This document shows, one piece after another, positions 53,832 to 62,019 of a stretch of 64,000 nucleotides of DNA (position 1 is the first letter of the stretch; each line of letters opens with the position of its first letter). The notes under the pieces were generated by a model. That model ran no database searches, was not told the DNA's origin, and was given only the letters and a program-made list of their open reading frames with translations. Source of the stretch: Microbulbifer sp. GL-2. GTDB taxonomy: Bacteria; Pseudomonadota; Gammaproteobacteria; Pseudomonadales; Cellvibrionaceae. The stretch is from positions 4,336,001 through 4,400,000 of the forward strand of contig NZ_AP019807.1 of NCBI RefSeq assembly GCF_007183175.1, given 5' to 3'. The position numbers and the translations under genes are program-made.

Positions 53832-54206
53832 TCAGTTTTCATGAATCGAAATACGGCCATTAGATACAGAGAACGTAACTTTTGGGTCATATTCGCCGTC
53901 TCTCCATCTCCCCATGCTTCCATCGGCTTGATTCATTCGCCAAGAAATTCTGTTACCGCTTATTTTGCAGTCGTAATAAAAACGTTTACCGTCACTTGCT
54001 CTTGTTTGGTTGATTCTTACCATGCCGCCTTGGTCTACGGCCTCGTTACGATCACCATTCATCGAGGAAAGATATTGGATAGCAGCTTTGCAAACATCCG
54101 TTTTCGCCACGCCATTTAAGGATGATGAAGAATTATCGCAAGCAAATAGCACTGAAGCAGCAGCAAAAACAATAATAGATTTACTGAATTTAGACTTTAA
54201 CAACAT
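53832..54206 (-). CDS. Cassette G: small lipoprotein
   Basis: 124 aa from ATG 54206 (GGA site upstream; TTG two codons earlier possible). Lipobox VLFAC with C23 after a hydrophobic stretch. The mature part is polar, beta-rich, with YYDCKISGNRISWRMNQADG. No named family. Outer-membrane or periplasmic location expected. Confidence 0.7.
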   Translation of the reverse strand: MLLKSKFSKSIIVFAAASVLFACDNSSSSLNGVAKTDVCKAAIQYLSSMNGDRNEAVDQGGMVRINQTRASDGKRFYYDCKISGNRISWRMNQADGSMGRWRDGEYDPKVTFSVSNGRISIHEN

Positions 54207-54243
54207 AGTCAAAATTTCCTTTTAATGGTGCAGGCCTTGAGAA

Positions 54244-54327
54244 GCCTATCGTTCGCATTTGCGGAGGGTTAAGCGTAGCGTAAGCCGTCCGGCCGCAATA
54301 GCGGCGAACAACATGCGCTTGTTAAGT
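54244..54327 (-). other. attC site of cassette H
   Basis: GCCTATC (54244-54250) to GTTAAGT (54321-54327), 84 bp; inner CCGGCCGCAATAGCGGC hairpin and GTTCGC/GCGAAC arms. GTTAAGT is the exact complement of the cassette H 5' boundary ACTTAAC at 54596. Confidence 0.75.
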
Positions 54328-54330
54328 GAT

Positions 54331-54579
54331 TTAACACCCACCATCACCACCCCCTCCATCTCCACCACCAAAACCTCCCGAATCACCACTGCCAAAGTAA
54401 CCACCAGCGCTAGATCCCTGAGTTACTCCAAACTTCACAACAAACCACAGTACACTGTAAATTAGGAAACCCGTAAATACCAACGGAGCGAAAACAGAAT
54501 TAAGCAATTTTTCGGAAGTAAGATCGATCATGTACCAAGACCCAACTAGGCCGGCAAGATTAATTATGGATGATTTCAT
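54331..54579 (-). CDS. Cassette H: small membrane protein with Gly-rich tail
   Basis: 82 aa from ATG 54579, which has an AGGAGA site five bases upstream. Two hydrophobic segments (about 5-20 and 27-52), then a low-complexity tail SSAGGYFGSGDSGGFGGG ending in cysteine. No named family. Confidence 0.65.
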   Translation of the reverse strand: MKSSIINLAGLVGSWYMIDLTSEKLLNSVFAPLVFTGFLIYSVLWFVVKFGVTQGSSAGGYFGSGDSGGFGGGDGGGGDGGC

Positions 54580-54595
54580 TTGCTCTCCTTGTATC

Positions 54596-54866
54596 ACTTA
54601 ACTAGGGTGTAGAAAAACTCCACGCCACTTTTCCTATTGTTATTCTATGTGAAAATTAGAGTGTTCAGCTAAGAAAACTTACTCAGAATTCACATAGAGC
54701 TGTCTTTTTTGCCCATAATTTGATCAATTTTGATAGATCAGACAAGCAAATTAGTTTTTCTACATCCTGAACGCATCGTTAAGAGGCAATAAAATAGCTG
54801 GCTAAAATTAGCGACGAAGGAGCAAAAGCCAACTGTTTTTTTGTCCTTTTAAACGATTTGTTAGAG
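54596..54866 (-). other. Oversized attC-like site of cassette I
   Basis: ACTTAAC (54596-54602) to GTTAGAG (54860-54866), 271 bp. The right core is the exact complement of the cassette I 5' boundary CTCTAAC at 56301. A palindromic element (54604-54768) sits inside; without it the site would be about 106 bp. The inner right part has ATCGTT/AACGAT and AGCTGGCT/AGCCAACT arms. Confidence 0.6.
54604..54768. repeat. 165-bp nested inverted-repeat element inside an attC site
   Basis: 16-bp terminal arms (54604-54619 and 54753-54768, 15 of 16 pairing), inner CTATGTGA/TCACATAG (54645-54652, 54690-54697) and TGATC/GATCA pairs. AT-rich, non-coding. MITE-like, but no target-site duplication is evident. 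Confidence 0.5.
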
Positions 54867-54868
54867 CT

Positions 54869-56269
54869 TTACTCTACAAACACCTTAGGTATCTGAGGCG
54901 CACCACACCACTCTGCAATAGAATTATATTTACAAGCTAGAGATTTTAACTTATCTGCACCACAAGAAATATTTTCAAAGAATTTGCTTGCATCACTGCC
55001 AACAGTTGTTGCCTCTTCTATAAAGCGCTTTAATTTTGTAAATCCAATCGAAGATTTGACTTCATCTGGAGAGGCAGTTGAATTTATGTGATCTACAGAT
55101 TCATTTAAATCTAAAAGTCTTAACTCCGTACCTGCATCATTGCCACTCTTTGATATTAAAGATTTAATCTCATCAGCAACATCTAAAATATCATTATTTA
55201 TAACTGTATTATTAGTTTGGCTTGTAGTTACGTTTATTACTGGAGACACTGTAAGTGCAGGCGATTGCGAATTACCACTAAGTACATTTTCAAAAAGAGC
55301 TTTTAAATTGGACAGCTCTTCGCCTTTATGAGCTAACAAGTCTCTCTGACCTTCAATTTTTGTATATGCAACTCTTAGTTCCGTTTTAAGTTCTATAACT
55401 TTAAGAGCATCGTCATATAAGCTTTCAGGTGGTTTTTCACCAATCACAACTAATTCGTATTCTTGAAGTGCTTTTTCAATTATTTCCCTATTACCGTCCT
55501 TAGTTTCTATTATCATTCGAACATTGAGATCATCTTGTTCTATTTTTACTTTAGCTTCCTGCTCTGGGTATTTTTCTCTGAGAACTGTACCGAAATAGCT
55601 AAGTATTCCTAGGCCAGCGCTGTGGTACTCTGGAGGAAACTCTATTGCCCTATTTATTACTATCTGCTTTTCTGCGATCCCTAACTCGGATTCAATATTT
55701 ACAACGTCAATATCCCCTTCTTCAAAAGAAATACCTATAACTACAAACGGATGAGAATGAGATAATGGAGATAAAGCTTTTAATTCAGCAACTGTCTTTT
55801 CAACATTAGCTGTCATCATACCTGGTCTTCGTTCGCCCCAAAGGGTGCTTTCCGCATCCGGAGTTAACATGATAGCCACTGGAATATCAATAATAGAGTT
55901 CTTGTAGGCTATTGGTGTAGAACTAAATAGCCAGCGATTTACCAAATCACGATGAATAATGAAATTTAAAGAAACATCTTTAGAGCAATAACCTAAAGAG
56001 CCATAATAACTACGGTTTTCAACATCATCTGATAGGTAACTTCTTGCTTGAATCCAGCTCGATGCTTTTAGAACCTCCCTCCAGCATTTGTTGAATTTAT
56101 GAGGGCTTAGCTCGTTATTTTTAATATCTCTAGCAAATGGCACTTCCGTTTCTCGTATTTTTTCAACGGTAATACTTTCTATAAAACCATGGATATCGTT
56201 GATTTGTTCAATCTTGTTATCCAGTTTTGTCCAAGAATCTTCAAAACTAATAATTTTTCTAATGTACAT
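54869..56269 (-). CDS. Cassette I: 466-aa protein of unknown function
   Basis: 466 aa from ATG 56269 (AGGGG site; reading from 56293 rejected). N-terminal half (about 1-200) is mixed alpha/beta with MYIRKIISFEDSWTKLDN; a beta region about 200-290 carries AIEFPPEYHSAGLGILSYFG and VRMIIETKDGNREIIEKALQ; about 300-345 is a coiled coil; a helical C-terminus follows a Ser/Thr/Asn-rich linker. No membrane segment or catalytic motif recognised. Size is large for a cassette protein; a defence role is possible but unsupported. Confidence 0.6.
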   Translation of the reverse strand: MYIRKIISFEDSWTKLDNKIEQINDIHGFIESITVEKIRETEVPFARDIKNNELSPHKFNKCWREVLKASSWIQARSYLSDDVENRSYYGSLGYCSKDVSLNFIIHRDLVNRWLFSSTPIAYKNSIIDIPVAIMLTPDAESTLWGERRPGMMTANVEKTVAELKALSPLSHSHPFVVIGISFEEGDIDVVNIESELGIAEKQIVINRAIEFPPEYHSAGLGILSYFGTVLREKYPEQEAKVKIEQDDLNVRMIIETKDGNREIIEKALQEYELVVIGEKPPESLYDDALKVIELKTELRVAYTKIEGQRDLLAHKGEELSNLKALFENVLSGNSQSPALTVSPVINVTTSQTNNTVINNDILDVADEIKSLISKSGNDAGTELRLLDLNESVDHINSTASPDEVKSSIGFTKLKRFIEEATTVGSDASKFFENISCGADKLKSLACKYNSIAEWCGAPQIPKVFVE

Positions 56270-56300
56270 AATGCCCCTATCGGCAGATGGCAAATGAAAA

Positions 56301-56360
56301 CTCTAACGCCTGTAGTTGGGGCGCGCGTTTACGCGCGTCCCTAACCTGCACTTGTTAAAC
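56301..56360 (-). other. attC site of cassette J
   Basis: CTCTAAC (56301-56307) to GTTAAAC (56354-56360), 60 bp; perfect inner GGGGCGCGCGT/ACGCGCG hairpin. GTTAAAC is the exact complement of the cassette J 5' boundary GTTTAAC at 56851. Contains the cassette J stop. Confidence 0.85.
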
Positions 56361-56837
56361 GTTGGCTGGCACATTACTTAAACCGTTCTCATCAAGTGCG
56401 TTGAATATAGTAAGGAAGCCATTTTCCAGCTCAAAGTCTAAGCTATTTATCATGGGTATTATTTTTTCTTCTAATGTCATTGATGACATACCAAGCTTTA
56501 CATTTAGTATTTTCTTACCGATAGCTTCATTTAATGCTTGGTGAGCATTTTCTTTGTACGGAATTTTTTTTTCGTACGACATGCAATTGTTAATATCAAT
56601 TTGGTTCTTGGTGATAGATAGACTATCAAATTTTTGCCAACATATTTCTATACGATCACCACCGATGATTAGAATAATGGGCAAGTCTTCGTACCAGGAG
56701 TCATCAGGCTCGTACCAACCTACAAAAGTCTTATCAATGCTTTTCCCGATCCAATTCTTGGACCAGCGTTTGACAAGCTCTTCTGCCTTATCTTTCTCAA
56801 GCACCCACTCGGGTTTGTATCCCTCAATCCACGACAT
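56355..56837 (-). CDS. Cassette J: hypothetical soluble protein
   Basis: 160 aa. KRWSKNWIGKSIDKTFVGWY, then PIILIIGGDRIEICWQKFDS; a small alpha/beta protein like many immunity proteins. Not recognised. Starts 13 bp past the attC core. Confidence 0.62.
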   Translation of the reverse strand: MSWIEGYKPEWVLEKDKAEELVKRWSKNWIGKSIDKTFVGWYEPDDSWYEDLPIILIIGGDRIEICWQKFDSLSITKNQIDINNCMSYEKKIPYKENAHQALNEAIGKKILNVKLGMSSMTLEEKIIPMINSLDFELENGFLTIFNALDENGLSNVPANV

Positions 56838-56850
56838 AATTATCTGAGAC

Positions 56851-56898
56851 GTTTAACGCCGCGTTCACCGGCTTGTCCGGTGCAACGCTTTGTTATCT
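56851..56898 (-). other. attC site of cassette K
   Basis: GTTTAAC (56851-56857) to GTTATCT (56892-56898), 48 bp, with GCGTT...AACGC and CACCGG/CCGGTG arms. GTTATCT is the exact complement of AGATAAC at 58702, which marks the cassette K 5' end. Confidence 0.85.
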
Positions 56899-56909
56899 TT
56901 TAAGCATAA

Positions 56910-58667
56910 TTATTGGTTTTTAACGACTTCAATTATCTGCTTCATGGCAGGATCTTCACCCGAAAAGTAGCTCGCGGATGACAGAGATACAGGTAAATGC
57001 GGAGCAATCCATATACGATGATCTTCAGCCTTCGAAGCTTGATGATACTGAGAAGAAATTATTCCCCAAACACCACTGTATGGAAGCTTAAACCAACCGG
57101 CTTCACCAAGATGGTTCGGCCTGCTCCCACTGGGTTCGCCGACTATGATCGCATCTGTCAGCCGGTTGATATCTGCCAGTAATAAATGTGCGGCTGAAAA
57201 TGTATTGCGACCAACTATAACGAACAACTTGTTATCTGTATCTTGCTCTACAAAGTGAATTAAAGCTCTTGTGAGAGGAGGAGTAATAGATCCATTTCCT
57301 CCACTATTATGTCGCAAATCCAGAATTACATTTTTTATATTGCTTTTCTTAATATTTTGGCGAACTTCGCCACTAAACTCGAAAAGAGATTGTGATTTGC
57401 TCTGGGCAACGGCATTTAGCTGTATGTAAAAATAATTATCTTCTCTGTTTTCAAAATACCAGTAATTTTCACTAATCCTTGTCAGATATTCTGGATTATC
57501 AGCATTTTCAAGCTCCGGCAATCTCGGAAAACCGCCAAAGCTAAATGGCTCTCCCGAAAACATTACTTTTTCCTCTTCGCCGTTCTCATCAACTAAAGAA
57601 AAAGCAATACCTTTGGTGTCCTTCACTACATCTAACCCCTTGAGGACTTCGGGGATAGCTAGATAGTAAGGTCCTAGCCAATATTGTTGCATTTCATTAT
57701 CTCTGGCATTAATCCTCTCAATCCGCTCCATTACTTGTTCAACAGGAATATTTGCCACTGAAATGACTTTTCGGCCAATTAAATGCCTATAGCGATCGCT
57801 AGCTCTAACAATGTAAATACCATCGTTAAACCAGTAGAACTGTACCGGTAGGCGAGTAAAAGCGCCTTTCAGGGAGTTGGTCGGCACAATAAAGTTATGC
57901 CCATTACCCACGCTAGCTAGCAGATCCATAAATTGAAATACGATTTGCTCATCGCTTAATTTCGGGATTTTTTCGACGATTAATTTTGCTTTTAATTCGA
58001 GCTCCTCGACAAAAACACTATGGTATGGGTCAACGTGAAGACGTTTTATTTCACTTAATAAGAATTGTAAATCATTAGCCCAGGCATCGTTTCTTGATAA
58101 ATCCGGAGCGAGGAATTCACCTGAAAGCTTCTGAAAGTGTACATCACCAGAAATATTCTCAAATTTGGCGTTGTTAATAAGAGACTTTCTGTCGTCCCAC
58201 CTAAATTCAAGTGATTTTTGAATCCATGCTAGTGCTTCAGCCTTATTTCCGATAGCGGAATAGGATTGAGCAATTTTGATCATTATATCGTTTGATGGAG
58301 ATGATGCTGACTTTATCCCTGACATTATTGTGCCAATCTTAAGCGTTTTCTCCAATGCCGGTATCGCCTTTTGATATTGTTCAGCTTGCAAGTACCCATG
58401 ACCTAATAAAAACCAAGTATCTCCATCGTCCTGATACTGCATCGTCAGTTGCTCTAGCAATGGGATGGCTTTGTCCCACTCACTATTTTTTGCGTAGTCT
58501 ACGGCTTTGGTTCTCACTGCCCAATACTCAGCACCATTATTCGGAAAATCGATTGAAGCCTTATGGCCAATCGCTTCATTGGTCATGAGATTTGAGTTAG
58601 ATGCGGACAATACTGGTGCTATTATGCAGGCAAAGCTTAGAACAGTCGTTAATAATATTTTTTTCAT
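56910..58667 (-). CDS. Cassette K: secreted S41-family peptidase with TPR repeats
   Basis: 585 aa from ATG 58667. Signal peptide about 1-21 (ending LSA). TPR-like helices about 40-150 (LLEQLTMQYQDDGDTWFLLG). S41 (tail-specific/C-terminal processing-like) domain about 225-585: DLRHNSGGNGSI, then GRNTFSAAHLLLADINRL with the expected catalytic serine in TFSAA, and VGEPSGSRPNHLGE. Likely periplasmic. At about 1.8 kb this is an unusually large cassette, and it is the array's outermost (right-hand) one. Confidence 0.8.
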   Translation of the reverse strand: MKKILLTTVLSFACIIAPVLSASNSNLMTNEAIGHKASIDFPNNGAEYWAVRTKAVDYAKNSEWDKAIPLLEQLTMQYQDDGDTWFLLGHGYLQAEQYQKAIPALEKTLKIGTIMSGIKSASSPSNDIMIKIAQSYSAIGNKAEALAWIQKSLEFRWDDRKSLINNAKFENISGDVHFQKLSGEFLAPDLSRNDAWANDLQFLLSEIKRLHVDPYHSVFVEELELKAKLIVEKIPKLSDEQIVFQFMDLLASVGNGHNFIVPTNSLKGAFTRLPVQFYWFNDGIYIVRASDRYRHLIGRKVISVANIPVEQVMERIERINARDNEMQQYWLGPYYLAIPEVLKGLDVVKDTKGIAFSLVDENGEEEKVMFSGEPFSFGGFPRLPELENADNPEYLTRISENYWYFENREDNYFYIQLNAVAQSKSQSLFEFSGEVRQNIKKSNIKNVILDLRHNSGGNGSITPPLTRALIHFVEQDTDNKLFVIVGRNTFSAAHLLLADINRLTDAIIVGEPSGSRPNHLGEAGWFKLPYSGVWGIISSQYHQASKAEDHRIWIAPHLPVSLSSASYFSGEDPAMKQIIEVVKNQ

Positions 58668-58708
58668 CAAGCTAAAACCTAAGTCAGTATTCTGTAGAGA
58701 AAGATAAC

Positions 58709-59103
58709 AGTTTAATAAAGAGCCAGTGGCTCTTTATCACCTTGGCTACTATTTCTGGCGTCGCCCGTGCAAGCTCTGAAGAAAATCCACTATTTACAAT
58801 AGGTTATAGATCTCCAATCATATAGCAACCAGAGATAGTGAGCCACTGCTCAAGTTGCCCAGTTCATCCGTTGGCTCTTTAACAGATTTTGCCCCTCACT
58901 AAATCAACAACTTAGAGAGGCTTTTCTGTGGATGTCAGCCATGGCTCTTTAATTCTGGGCTTGGAATGCAGAGCTCTCAGCTGAATGCACGATTGTTTTC
59001 CCTACTGGACAAATGAAGCTGCTCTTGACGCCTGACATTTGCCACAGAACTTAACTATCAAAATAATATTTCAACCGTCAATCCAGCCTAAAATAGGAGC
59101 CGC
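58709..59103. other. Non-coding flank between cassette array and phage head gene
   Basis: 395 bp. Contains three direct copies of TGGCTCTTTA (58727, 58872, 58942) and one inverted copy in a hairpin TAAAGAGCCA/TGGCTCTTTA (58716-58736). No gene recognised. It should hold any original downstream end of the head gene unit. Confidence 0.5.
58716..58736 (-). terminator. Hairpin AAAGAGCCA/TGGCTCTTT near the array edge
   Basis: Near-perfect palindrome (58717-58725 with 58727-58735), with A/T flanks. Could end phage transcription before the array, just outside the cassette K boundary. Confidence 0.5.
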
Positions 59104-59487
59104 TCATGCCCCGACATAGACATACTCGACAATACACTCCACATCCCCGGTAGCACTGCCTCCCGCCAGGGTAAGCTGTAACGCTGTGGGTTCAGGTAGG
59201 AGTATTGATTTACCGCTGTAGGACTCGGCACCGGCGGAGGCCGTGGAGGTTGCCGGCAGTACTTGCGTACCATCTGAATCACTAACCGCACTCACTTCAA
59301 CAGTTGTCGATGAGCCAAGGGCGTCATTCACCATACGCAGCCCAATGATTTTGGTCATCGCCGGCAGCTTGATAATAGAGCCAATGGTGCCTGCAGGATC
59401 ACCTTCGTAAATAGCTTTCCCTGTAGCCACGCAAAGATTCCCATACTCACCATTTTGCTGAATCGTATTGATATTTGGGGTTTTCAT
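59104..59487 (-). CDS. Small phage head protein (decoration-like), hypothetical
   Basis: 127 aa, beta-rich, no signal. KTPNINTIQQNGEYGNLCVA and MTKIIGLRMVNDALGSSTTV, ending VECIVEYVYVGA. It lies 38 bp after the major capsid gene, where capsid cement or decoration proteins usually lie. Family not recognised. Confidence 0.65.
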   Translation of the reverse strand: MKTPNINTIQQNGEYGNLCVATGKAIYEGDPAGTIGSIIKLPAMTKIIGLRMVNDALGSSTTVEVSAVSDSDGTQVLPATSTASAGAESYSGKSILLPEPTALQLTLAGGSATGDVECIVEYVYVGA

Positions 59488-59525
59488 CTGGATTTCTCCG
59501 AGAATTTAACTGGAAGGTAGGCCTT

Positions 59526-60761
59526 TTAGTTACCACTCACGGCCGTATCGTGCACCATCACACCATGGTCATTTACTCGGCCATTAGTGCCCTTGAAGCG
59601 GATCTTGGCTTTACCATTCATCCAGGCAATAGAGTGTTCCACCACATTTTCATGATCGGTCTTCTCTTCGTGCATGGAGAAGTGCATACCGCCTTTGGCT
59701 TTCTTGCCACTACGGCCGTAGGCATTAGCTAAAGCCTGACCACCTAGCAAGATTGAGCGGTCAATAGTGGTATTAGCCGTTTGGATAGCTGTGGCTGCAC
59801 CAGCGCTGTTGGTGCAAACCTTCACACTGGTACCGGCAATAAAGCGCACTGGCCTCTTCATCTTGCGGATCAGAATGCCATTCCACATCGCACACTCCCC
59901 CAGGAATACGGGGTGCCGATAACCTGCCGCACGGTTGTGCGCGTTTGCCAATAGAGCACGCCAATCATTGCCACTGGTAGAAGTCCAGAAGTCATGCCAT
60001 TGGCGCGGCGACACAAACAGAACATAGAAAGGCGCATCCTCTGCTTGAGGATCACCCTCAAACTTCACCGGCTGAAGTGGGAATGGCATTTCATCAAGGA
60101 TCAACCGCATATTGTCCACGCTCGAAAGAGTGAACGTATCAGCGCTATCGATATTCTCGAGCGCAGTAGCATCACCCCCATAGGTGTGGCGGTCATAAGT
60201 TGGCGGCGTCAGCCAGTTAATGCAGATCTCATTAAACTCTTCATCATTTTCCAGCGGCACAATCCAGTCAGAATCGTTGTGTACTCCACGAGCACCAGCC
60301 AGGTGAATCAACACCAGCTGATCTTCAAGAGTGTTGTAGTAAGGCCCGAGCAGAGTACGCGCCAGCTGCTTAAGGTCATGCGCAGTGCGCTGCTGGCTCA
60401 TTTTACCGCCGGAGTCCACCATGGTCCGGCCTTGATCGATCAGCAGATTAAACTGGCTGGATGTCAAGCTTGCGCCCTTACCAGCCAACTTCTTATCACC
60501 CATTACGGGTTTCTGACGCAGCTGGTGGTAAAGATCCACGGTAACTTCATCACCGGCCTCCTTGGAAAGGTCAGTAATGCGAACAATAGGCGCACCAGGA
60601 TTGGTTTGCTTCTTGCCATCGATCTTTTTCTTATCGGCTTTCTTCGGTGCGGGCCCAGTCAGAACATTGGTAAAGGAATTGCGGCGTGTAGCCTCCATAA
60701 AGAGTGCCGCGTTGAAGATACGGTTGCGCGCAGCGCTACCCGCCGGAATAGACGTAGACAT
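59526..60761 (-). CDS. Phage major capsid protein, N4-gp56/DUF4043-like
   Basis: 411 aa. FMEATRRNSFTNVLTGPAP near the start, RITDLSKEAGDEVTVDLYHQ, QRTAHDLKQLARTLLGPYYN, and PVKFEGDPQAEDAPFYVLFV fit the N4-gp56-family capsid (HK97-like fold). Position between scaffold-like and small head genes supports this. Confidence 0.85.
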   Translation of the reverse strand: MSTSIPAGSAARNRIFNAALFMEATRRNSFTNVLTGPAPKKADKKKIDGKKQTNPGAPIVRITDLSKEAGDEVTVDLYHQLRQKPVMGDKKLAGKGASLTSSQFNLLIDQGRTMVDSGGKMSQQRTAHDLKQLARTLLGPYYNTLEDQLVLIHLAGARGVHNDSDWIVPLENDEEFNEICINWLTPPTYDRHTYGGDATALENIDSADTFTLSSVDNMRLILDEMPFPLQPVKFEGDPQAEDAPFYVLFVSPRQWHDFWTSTSGNDWRALLANAHNRAAGYRHPVFLGECAMWNGILIRKMKRPVRFIAGTSVKVCTNSAGAATAIQTANTTIDRSILLGGQALANAYGRSGKKAKGGMHFSMHEEKTDHENVVEHSIAWMNGKAKIRFKGTNGRVNDHGVMVHDTAVSGN

Positions 60762-60774
60762 AATTGTTTACCGG

Positions 60775-61890
60775 TTATTCCCCGAGTTCAGCCATCAGCT
60801 CCTCTATCTGGTCCTGGGACATATTGGCCAGGGCCGATTCCAACTGGGATTCGGACATCTCGGCAAATGTATCGGCACGGGACTTTTGAGCGGTAGGGGC
60901 TTGGCCTAAATCGGAGAGTGATTGAGGGTGTTGTTGTTTACTGGCTTCCTCGACTTTTTCCTTGGCCTTATCAGCAAGCTCTTTATCTTCTGCTTCAGAG
61001 CCCAATGCAGGAATGTCGGGGATACCAAATGCAGCCTGAGTGCGCTTCACAACCTCATTGAAACGATCTTCGAAGGATGCATTTTTAAACGTGGGATCTT
61101 GTCTGAGTTGGTTGTCGACGATAGTGGCCATATCCCATTTGTCGGGATCATTTTCCCTCCAGTCGGATAGGCTCGGGTTATTGGCAATGGCAGTTTCAAC
61201 CTGCTGCTGGAGCACATCAGGCTCTGACTCGGACTCTTTTGTCTGAGAACCCGGCTCTTCCTGCCCCTTACTAATGGCATCTTGCAACTGTTTATTCTGC
61301 AACGCCAGGGCACGCACCACTTCACCGATATCGCCGTATTCGCCCAGCGCTTCGAGCGTGGCATCGTCAATATCAGCCTGCTTCAGTACCTCTCCAGGTG
61401 TAAGGTTATTGTCCTGCAGCTGCTGTTTCAGTTGGTCATTCAACGTCTGCAGCTGGTCCAACTCTGCCTTGGTACCGGTGAGATCCTGCTCCAATTCTGT
61501 GGTGCAATTTTGCAGAGAGTTCGCTCGGTCCCGCGCTGCCTGCAGCACTTCATAAGGGATCTTGTGCTTGCCATCCCGACTCTCTACAAACTGCATACCC
61601 TCATCAGATTTGTCAGGTTCATTCTGCTGGTCGGCATCGGGCGGGGTGCCGTCGTTATCGCCCTGTTTTCCAGCATCATGCTCTCCAGGTTTTTTATCGC
61701 CATCAACTTCGAGCGGAGTAATTTCCTCCTTCTTAACCTCTTCCTCCTTTGACTCCTCTTTGGGCTCATCATCAAAACCTAGCAGCTCCTCGATAGCGTC
61801 TTCATCACCACCTTCAAGAATCTCCTCGATTTCCTCTGAAGACTTACCCAAATCATCGAGATCGACATCATTCAACTCAAACTTACTCAT
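60775..61890 (-). CDS. Phage scaffold-like acidic protein
   Basis: 371 aa, strongly acidic (NDVDLDDLGKSSEEIEEILE) with a long coiled-coil middle (about 120-210) and a helical C-terminus SESQLESALANMSQDQIEEL. Typical of scaffold proteins between portal and capsid. No protease motif seen. Confidence 0.75.
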   Translation of the reverse strand: MSKFELNDVDLDDLGKSSEEIEEILEGGDEDAIEELLGFDDEPKEESKEEEVKKEEITPLEVDGDKKPGEHDAGKQGDNDGTPPDADQQNEPDKSDEGMQFVESRDGKHKIPYEVLQAARDRANSLQNCTTELEQDLTGTKAELDQLQTLNDQLKQQLQDNNLTPGEVLKQADIDDATLEALGEYGDIGEVVRALALQNKQLQDAISKGQEEPGSQTKESESEPDVLQQQVETAIANNPSLSDWRENDPDKWDMATIVDNQLRQDPTFKNASFEDRFNEVVKRTQAAFGIPDIPALGSEAEDKELADKAKEKVEEASKQQHPQSLSDLGQAPTAQKSRADTFAEMSESQLESALANMSQDQIEELMAELGE

Positions 61891-61963
61891 CTTCCACCTT
61901 TACCAGTTGTCGCATGGTTGCGAGGTTTGCTGCCGTCTATCGCTCAGGCGTGCGAATGCATAA

Positions 61964-61986
61964 AAAAACCCGCACAAGGCGGGTTC
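61964..61986 (-). terminator. Hairpin after the portal gene
   Basis: AACCCGC (61968-61974) pairs with GCGGGTT (61980-61986), loop ACAAG, followed on the minus strand by T7. It lies 34 bp past the portal stop and could reduce read-through into the scaffold gene. Confidence 0.7.
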
Positions 61987-62019
61987 TTCATATCCAGTTG
62001 GCCACTGCCGGCCAATACG

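Larger units (their letters stand above)
50633..58708 (-). mobile_element. Integrase-less integron gene-cassette array (CALIN), 11 cassettes
   Basis: Eleven minus-strand genes, each followed by an attC-like site carrying the stop codon or lying just past it. Cassette 5' boundaries match the reverse complement of the same cassette's 3' core: exact for K (AGATAAC at 58702, GTTATCT at 56892), J, I, H and D; one mismatch for E, G and A; poor for F, C and B. The recombination polarity is the same for all. No integron integrase is in the window. The array starts directly behind the ribosome site of a phage gene (50618) and ends 395 bp before a head gene (59104). Confidence 0.8.

Noticed and set aside
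60004..60896. Roughly 300-aa plus-strand open frame
   Set aside because: Antisense to the major capsid gene; composition is His/Arg-rich like other shadows.
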